Source: Legionella gratiana (GTDB lineage Bacteria > Pseudomonadota > Gammaproteobacteria > Legionellales > Legionellaceae). From it: a stretch of 64,000 nucleotides of DNA. Shown piece after piece: positions 59,901 to 64,000 of the stretch. Both the position numbers and the translations under genes were made by a program. The notes beneath the pieces were generated by a model. That model worked only from the letters and a program-made list of their open reading frames with translations. It had not been told where the DNA came from and did not search any database. The DNA is taken from assembly GCF_001467695.1 (NCBI RefSeq), contig NZ_LNYE01000022.1:559813-623812 (forward strand). Reading direction: 5' to 3'. Within the stretch, counting starts at the first letter, position 1. Each line of letters starts with the position of its first letter.

Positions 59901-62657
59901 GACGAATTTAAAGGTAAAAATTACTTTGTGCAAGGATGCTTTATTGATCCTTGGCGATTACCTCTAGTACATTCCATTGAGATTTTGAACAAAAGTTATC
60001 ATGAGTTATATTACTCTGGAGACTTAGTATATGGCAATTATTGTAATCTAATGACCGCTTATCATGCCTTTATGATGGGAAAACCATTATCTGAAATGAA
60101 ACAATATATTGGAAATATCATCGAATTTATTAAACGAACAAAAGCAAAAGATTTCAATCAATTCGCTCAGTTCTGGGATTTCCTGGCAGTCAGTTTAGAA
60201 AATCATCATCAATTTAATCTGCAACAAATTAAAACATTCGAAAATCAAGTACTTGCAGCAAGAAATATCACTGAAATTTGTTTTTTTTATGGTATGGCGA
60301 CTAAATTATGCTTCATATTAGGATATTATAAAGAAGCAACTCATTATGGATCAAGTTTTGAAAAATATGCACCCTATAGTCTGGGCTTAGTGTGTCAATT
60401 GGAGGGTTATTTTTATTATGCGATGTCTTTGATTGCCTCCTTGACTAAAAAAAGTAAACGATTCGAGAAAAGAAAAATATACCAAATACATTCACGTTTC
60501 AAACGATGGGCATCATGGTGTCCTGAGAATTATAAACATTATTTACTTATTATTGAGGCAGAAATTGCCCGGATAAATAATAAAGTCGCTAATACCATTC
60601 ACTGTTATATGCAGGCTATTAAATCAGCTGAATCACAAGATGCACTTAATATCGCAGCTATAGCCTATGAGTTTTTGGGGCACTTTTATCTTGAACTTGG
60701 CTCCCAAGATGTAGCAAAATTATACTGTAAAAATGCCCATTCCATATGGAGCAGTCTTGGTGTCTCAACCAAAACACATCATCTTGAAATGCTCTTCCCG
60801 CAATGGCTTACAAAAGAGTTGAATAAGGTAGAAAGCATACATTCAACGGACTTTACTTTACCTTCTATTGATATCATTTCATTAATGCGATCGACTCAAG
60901 TCATTTCTTCTGAAATTGAGCTTGATAAATTACTGCATAAGCTTTTGATTATTTTATTACAAAATGCAGGAGCAACTCGATGTTTATTATTAGCAAAAGA
61001 AGATGATAATTGGTATGTTGAAGCAGAAGGTAGTATTTCGGAACAAAGAATTTCTCTTGCTCATATTGAACCTATCAATCAACGAACTGATTTGCCAGTT
61101 TCACTTATTCTTTATGTACAACGTACAGAGAAATCGTTACTCATTCAGAATTTAGAGGAGTTTGAGGAATTTACTTATGGTGATAAGTATTTATCGCTAA
61201 CAAGGCCACAATCTATAATGGTAATACCTATTTTATTTCAAGGACAATTACAAAATATTTTATATCTAGAAAACCGAACCGTTAGTATGGCATTTAAACA
61301 AGAACACGTGCAGATTTTACAAATACTTTCATCCCAAGCAACAATTTCATTACAAAATGCTCGACTTTACTATCAAGCAACTCACGACTCTTTGACTGGT
61401 CTTAGCAATAGAAATCTTTTGTATCAAATATTCAATATGCAAACAATTAAGTCTGATAAAGAGCACTCCTTAATTGCCATTTTATTAATTGATTTAGACA
61501 GTTTTAAAGAAGTAAACGACACATTAGGTCATCATTTTGGCGATAAATTATTAATTCACACAGCTACTTTAATGAAATATTGCATTAAAAACGAAGATAT
61601 AGCGGTACGTTTGGGAGGAGATGAGTTTGTAGCAATGATCAAATGTAAAAACGTTAGTGAAGTAAGTGAGATTGCAGAAAAATTTTTACATCATTTGATA
61701 CAGCCCATACTTATCGATGGACACGAAATTACTGTTACTTCAAGCATTGGCATTAGCCTATATCCTAATGATGGCGAGACTATATCAGAATTGCTAAAAC
61801 AAGCGGATATGGCTCTTTACCGGGTTAAAGAAGCCGGGAAAAATTGTTTTCAATTTTATACTTCCAGTTTGGATTATATTATAAAACAAGAAAATAAAAT
61901 CAGCATGGAGTTGCGTCAAGCATTAGTAAAAAATGAATTACGCGTATACTACCAACCGGTTTATTCTGCACTCAAGCATCAACCCGTACATTTTGAAGCT
62001 TTAGTTCGCTGGCAACATCCTGAACATGGATTACTACCGGCAAAATCATTTATCTCCATTGCCGAAAAAACAGGACTCATCGTATCCATAGGTCAATGGG
62101 TACTCAATGAGGTATTAAAAGAAATAAGACGTTGGAAAGAAAATAATATAATTCCTCTGCCAGTTGCAGTTAATATCTCTGGTGCGCAATTTAAAACGCA
62201 AAGTATTAGTGAGCTTGTAAAAGTAGCCCTGAATGAAACAAATGTGGATGCCAGCTATTTGCAGATAGAATTTACCGAAAGCGTTTCAATTGAGTATACA
62301 GAAAAAGTATTAGCGAGTATTGCTGAATTGAAAGCTTTAGGAGTGAGTTTGACTTTAGATGATTTTGGAACTTATTATTCTAGTCTTTCTTATTTACGTG
62401 AAAATTTTGTTGATAGAATCAAAGTGGATCAATCATTCGTCAAGGGTATTAATACCTGCAAAAGTGATAATGATTTAGTCATTGCTATTATTCAACTCGC
62501 TCACAGCCTCAACTTGAAGGTGGTAGCTGAAGGAATAGAAACTAAGGCACAGATCGCTTTTCTAGAACAAAATGGCATCGATGAACTTCAAGGTTATTAT
62601 TTAAGTTATCCAATAAGCCCCCTAGAATGCACCAAATTACTTTCAAAAAAAATGTAA
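56949..62657 (+). CDS. Hybrid regulator: pseudokinase - ATPase - helical repeats - GAF - GGDEF - EAL
   Basis: A 1902-residue signalling protein. Residues about 1-270 form a Ser/Thr-kinase-like domain in which the catalytic HxD is HKG (Gly128) and DFG is DFS (147-149), with no glycine loop, so it is probably inactive. An AAA/NACHT-type ATPase follows with Walker A GYSGIGKTS near 327 and LFLDDLQWID. A long helical-repeat region (about 650-1290), a GAF domain (about 1305-1470), GGDEF with intact GGDEF at 1556-1560, and EAL with EAL at 1683-1685 plus the NISGAQ, DDFGT and AEGIE residues complete it. Cyclic-di-GMP synthesis and breakdown are both possible. ATG 56949 has AAAGGA seven to eight bases upstream. 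Confidence 0.88.
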   Translation: MIDIKGYKIHKIIKHATQYSLYKGTRESDQKKVIFKVCHSTQSNFTDLVAIYHEYQILKQLNLPGIIHVEDLIKSQDLLILILEDFEGQTLKQYLTNNAIDLATFFKIAIQLVSILEELHLQQIIHKGINPNNIIIQSNSLIIKLTDFSFSSELLQETQDYSSLNLDGTLAYISPEQTGRMNRSVDYRSDFYSLGITFYEILTGQLPYYSDDPLELVYYHLTMYPKSICELNPSIPQIIDEIVFQLMAKTPEKRYKSIAGLKADLIKCQMQWESKEYIPLFKLGSNDIQKQLVISQKLYGREEQAHILIDIFEYVCQGHNRLIFVSGYSGIGKTSLIKEIIRPIVRKRGYFLNGKYDQLQRSNPYSALIEAFSDHINYFMTESEEQFSQLRSDLINALGNNGQVIVNLIPNLELIIGKQPSVADLPPLEAQNRLFVTFKRFIQAIAKPNHPLVLFLDDLQWIDNASLQLIKLFFASDELPYFLLIGAYRDNEVTINHPLMLMQQQFINANTPFKNLVLKPLKINDIENLLKDSLISSNHDGILDFSSLLLEKTNGNPFFINEFLKKIYYDKLLTFSYQKLTWKWDINQLKKLSITDNVIDLLITRIYRLPSKSQKLLELAACIGHTFNLWTLSIISEHTLAETARYVLDATKASFIVALYGNYSLLEGIISESATDVTIAKKMRFRFIHDKVQQAAYQLIPEEAKQLTHLRIGRQLLEDSALDENSDFLLEVLNHFNYTLELITDCKEKEKLSNYNLLAGKKAKISSAYHAAISYFTSGLQLISNIESESKTELYFALLRELAACQYLIGEYENAETNFKYLLASVQETLSSIEVYKLNCEMLSTLNRHEEAILLGLKVLSSVNIRVPKNPNLFHILLAIIKVKFLIGKRNIGEIILPEMESEKYQAIAALISQLLNSAFITNQNLFIMLSCISVSLSLRYGYTKSTGFTCLVYAFTVMHGLNWYQEGLKFFDLYKKLSRLYPQDEFKGKNYFVQGCFIDPWRLPLVHSIEILNKSYHELYYSGDLVYGNYCNLMTAYHAFMMGKPLSEMKQYIGNIIEFIKRTKAKDFNQFAQFWDFLAVSLENHHQFNLQQIKTFENQVLAARNITEICFFYGMATKLCFILGYYKEATHYGSSFEKYAPYSLGLVCQLEGYFYYAMSLIASLTKKSKRFEKRKIYQIHSRFKRWASWCPENYKHYLLIIEAEIARINNKVANTIHCYMQAIKSAESQDALNIAAIAYEFLGHFYLELGSQDVAKLYCKNAHSIWSSLGVSTKTHHLEMLFPQWLTKELNKVESIHSTDFTLPSIDIISLMRSTQVISSEIELDKLLHKLLIILLQNAGATRCLLLAKEDDNWYVEAEGSISEQRISLAHIEPINQRTDLPVSLILYVQRTEKSLLIQNLEEFEEFTYGDKYLSLTRPQSIMVIPILFQGQLQNILYLENRTVSMAFKQEHVQILQILSSQATISLQNARLYYQATHDSLTGLSNRNLLYQIFNMQTIKSDKEHSLIAILLIDLDSFKEVNDTLGHHFGDKLLIHTATLMKYCIKNEDIAVRLGGDEFVAMIKCKNVSEVSEIAEKFLHHLIQPILIDGHEITVTSSIGISLYPNDGETISELLKQADMALYRVKEAGKNCFQFYTSSLDYIIKQENKISMELRQALVKNELRVYYQPVYSALKHQPVHFEALVRWQHPEHGLLPAKSFISIAEKTGLIVSIGQWVLNEVLKEIRRWKENNIIPLPVAVNISGAQFKTQSISELVKVALNETNVDASYLQIEFTESVSIEYTEKVLASIAELKALGVSLTLDDFGTYYSSLSYLRENFVDRIKVDQSFVKGINTCKSDNDLVIAIIQLAHSLNLKVVAEGIETKAQIAFLEQNGIDELQGYYLSYPISPLECTKLLSKKM

Positions 62658-62667
62658 CTCTATGACC

Positions 62668-63120
62668 TTAGTCATTTTCTCGATATTCACGTTCTATTAA
62701 CTCAATTTCCTTAATGACATGCGTATTACGTTCCTCCAACTGTGTATTAAACCAAGCATCCAAGATCTCATTAGCCAAATCTTGAGTTAACAAACGATTC
62801 GATAAAGCCAAAACATTCGCTCTATTCCAAATTCGTGCTCCCTTTGTAGTTTGAGCATCTGTACATAAAGCAGCTCTTATTCCTGGGATCTTATTCGCAA
62901 CAATAGAAATACCTGTACCCGTCCAACAAAAGAAAATTCCCTCATCACATTCGCCACGTTTGATCGCTTCAGCAGCAGCTCGAGCAGTTTGAATCCATGA
63001 TTCAGTACATCGGGATTTAAGAGCCCCAAATGGAATAACCTGATGACCTAAACGTTCCAATTCTTGAACAACAAAATCATTAACAGGGTAAAGCTCATCA
63101 CTACATACTGCAATTTTCAT
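62668..63120 (-). CDS. RpiB/LacA/LacB-family sugar-phosphate isomerase
   Basis: Member of the ribose 5-phosphate isomerase B family, which interconverts aldose and ketose phosphates. The core segment FFCWTGTGISIVANKIPGIRAALC keeps the catalytic Cys but has Trp where RpiB has Gly (CGTGVG). NRANVLALSNRLL is the conserved C-terminal part. Its 150 residues are typical. A strong AAAGGAGG precedes the ATG. It converges with the GGDEF/EAL gene, ten bases apart. The ribose or other substrate is not certain because of the Gly-to-Trp change. Confidence 0.85.
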   Translation of the reverse strand: MKIAVCSDELYPVNDFVVQELERLGHQVIPFGALKSRCTESWIQTARAAAEAIKRGECDEGIFFCWTGTGISIVANKIPGIRAALCTDAQTTKGARIWNRANVLALSNRLLTQDLANEILDAWFNTQLEERNTHVIKEIELIEREYREND

Positions 63121-63153
63121 TGAAGCTAGCCTCCTTTAGCGAGTATTTTGAAC

Positions 63154-63741
63154 TTATGACTTCTTGCGTTGCATAATTTGAGAAAAAAACTCAGGTTTGT
63201 TCAAACCTATAGACGCAAAAATTTGTGGTACCCTATCCCAAGCCCCCTCCTGCTCAATGCTGGCAACAACTAACTCAAACCCTGCCTTTTTATCGGTTTC
63301 TAATCCCCAACCATTAATAAAACAAAGCCCTCGTAAACGCTTCGCAACAACATGACCTAATGCGATTGCAGCGGACAAATAAGCATGAGCTTCCTCAAAC
63401 AGCTGATTGCATTTTTTCAGATTCGATTCGCTTTTAAAAACCCCTTCATTTTCTAAGTTTTGTCTGAATTTTGCTTCTTCAAGAATCATTTGACCTAATT
63501 GATAATTAGCTTCTGAATCATCAAGAGCAGCCGCTGCCCTGTAACACTCCATATACATTACCTGAGCAAACGGAAATTTTTTTTTGCCAATTAACTTACG
63601 ATAAATGGACGCTAATTCATAATAATATGAAATTTCTTTTTTGAGTACTTCATCACCAGGTTGATTACTCACCCGATTAGCCTGCATTGCTTTTATTTTC
63701 TTAACAATTCGTTTGATTTGCCAACGTTTTAAATAAGCCAT
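63154..63741 (-). CDS. Sel1/TPR-like helical protein of unknown function
   Basis: A 195-residue soluble, mostly helical protein. It begins with a basic segment (KRWQIKRIVKKIKAMQ), and its central part has Sel1-like repeats (DSEANYQLGQMILEEA and AYLSAAIALGHVVAKRLRGLCFINGWGLETDKKAGFELV). Such repeats mediate protein contacts; no catalytic motif is visible. AGGAG precedes the ATG. It lies 33 bases upstream of the isomerase gene on the same strand, so co-transcription is likely. Confidence 0.65.
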   Translation of the reverse strand: MAYLKRWQIKRIVKKIKAMQANRVSNQPGDEVLKKEISYYYELASIYRKLIGKKKFPFAQVMYMECYRAAAALDDSEANYQLGQMILEEAKFRQNLENEGVFKSESNLKKCNQLFEEAHAYLSAAIALGHVVAKRLRGLCFINGWGLETDKKAGFELVVASIEQEGAWDRVPQIFASIGLNKPEFFSQIMQRKKS

Positions 63742-63762
63742 AATGACTCCTACACTATTTTG

Positions 63763-64000
63763 TTAAGATTGAATAAGATATTGTAATGAAAAAATAAGAA
63801 AAACAAACAGAATCATTAAGCCTAGAATTTTAAGTGCAAAAACCATTGACTCTCGTCGTGCTCTTCTTTTTTCTTGATTATAAAGTTTCCCTTGTTCTTC
63901 CTCGCTTTCTTGCTCTTCTTTATATATTTGATTATCGATGTAATTTGAAACTACATATGAAATAAGACCAGTAATAGTACTTGGGATAAAAAAGATAAGC
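63763..64000 (-). CDS. Small membrane protein, 5' end beyond window edge
   Basis: The minus strand is open from the right window edge to a TAA at 63763-63765, giving the last 78 or so residues. A hydrophobic segment (IPSTITGLISYVV) is followed by a highly charged Glu/Gln/Arg stretch and a second hydrophobic helix (ILGLMILFVFLIFSL). The family is not recognised. It ends 22 bases before the Sel1-like gene on the same strand. Confidence 0.6.
   Translation of the reverse strand, partial: LIFFIPSTITGLISYVVSNYIDNQIYKEEQESEEEQGKLYNQEKRRARRESMVFALKILGLMILFVFLIFSLQYLIQS

Overview
The window looks like chromosomal DNA of a Legionella species (Gammaproteobacteria), probably not L. pneumophila itself. 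The evidence is AT-rich coding DNA, an extra IcmD/DotP-type protein (Dot/Icm type IV secretion family), a Pht-family MFS transporter, coiled-coil proteins that look like Dot/Icm effectors, and the pilBCD cluster next to typical gammaproteobacterial housekeeping genes. Genus assignment is recognition from memory, not a database result. No rRNA, tRNA, CRISPR array or intact insertion sequence was seen.

Region 1 (1-13.6 kb): the 5' part of ligA runs off the left edge. A secreted alpha/beta hydrolase, a secreted DUF4785-like protein and rmuC follow as a tight run, then a pentapeptide-repeat protein, mfd and the lone IcmD paralogue. tldD and a nitrilase-family gene lie on the minus strand, and a BAX-inhibitor-1 family membrane protein has its own terminator.

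Region 2 (13.8-30 kb): a minus-strand block holds era-recO-pdxJ-korA-korB (GTPase/ribosome maturation, repair, vitamin B6 synthesis, 2-oxoacid:ferredoxin oxidoreductase). Diverging from era are two large candidate effectors: a 1066-residue protein with a membrane-rich second half and a 573-residue coiled-coil protein. A KDPG-aldolase-like protein without its Schiff-base lysine, a variant PepN, hpt, a DUF1820 gene, a MITE-like inverted repeat and a methyltransferase follow.

Region 3 (30-41 kb): pilB-pilC-pilD, a HAD phosphatase, a fatty acid hydroxylase/sterol desaturase family protein, a CBS-domain protein and a long HPF/RaiA protein with a cold-shock-like tail, an RlmM-like methyltransferase, an aldo/keto reductase and a beta-hydroxyacid dehydrogenase family protein.

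Region 4 (41-64 kb) is the more accessory part. It contains a multicopper oxidase fused to a CopB-like beta-barrel and carrying a 13-copy Met/His repeat; a polytopic membrane protein; a rhodanese, a small heat-shock protein and a zinc alcohol dehydrogenase; a second coiled-coil protein that is a distant paralogue of the one at 22.4 kb; an S10 serine carboxypeptidase; a Pht-like transporter; PBP4; an APC permease; a 1902-residue pseudokinase-ATPase-GAF-GGDEF-EAL protein; an RpiB-like isomerase; and two small proteins of unknown role.

The most interesting signal outside the long genes is the 370-bp leader of the Pht-like transporter. It can encode a 38-residue peptide with five consecutive valine codons followed by isoleucine codons, and its stop codon sits inside an RNA segment that can pair with the loop of a downstream 13-bp hairpin. 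This is the architecture of a branched-chain amino acid attenuator placed in front of a transporter rather than a biosynthetic operon. The hairpin has no U-tract, so the mechanism is unproven.
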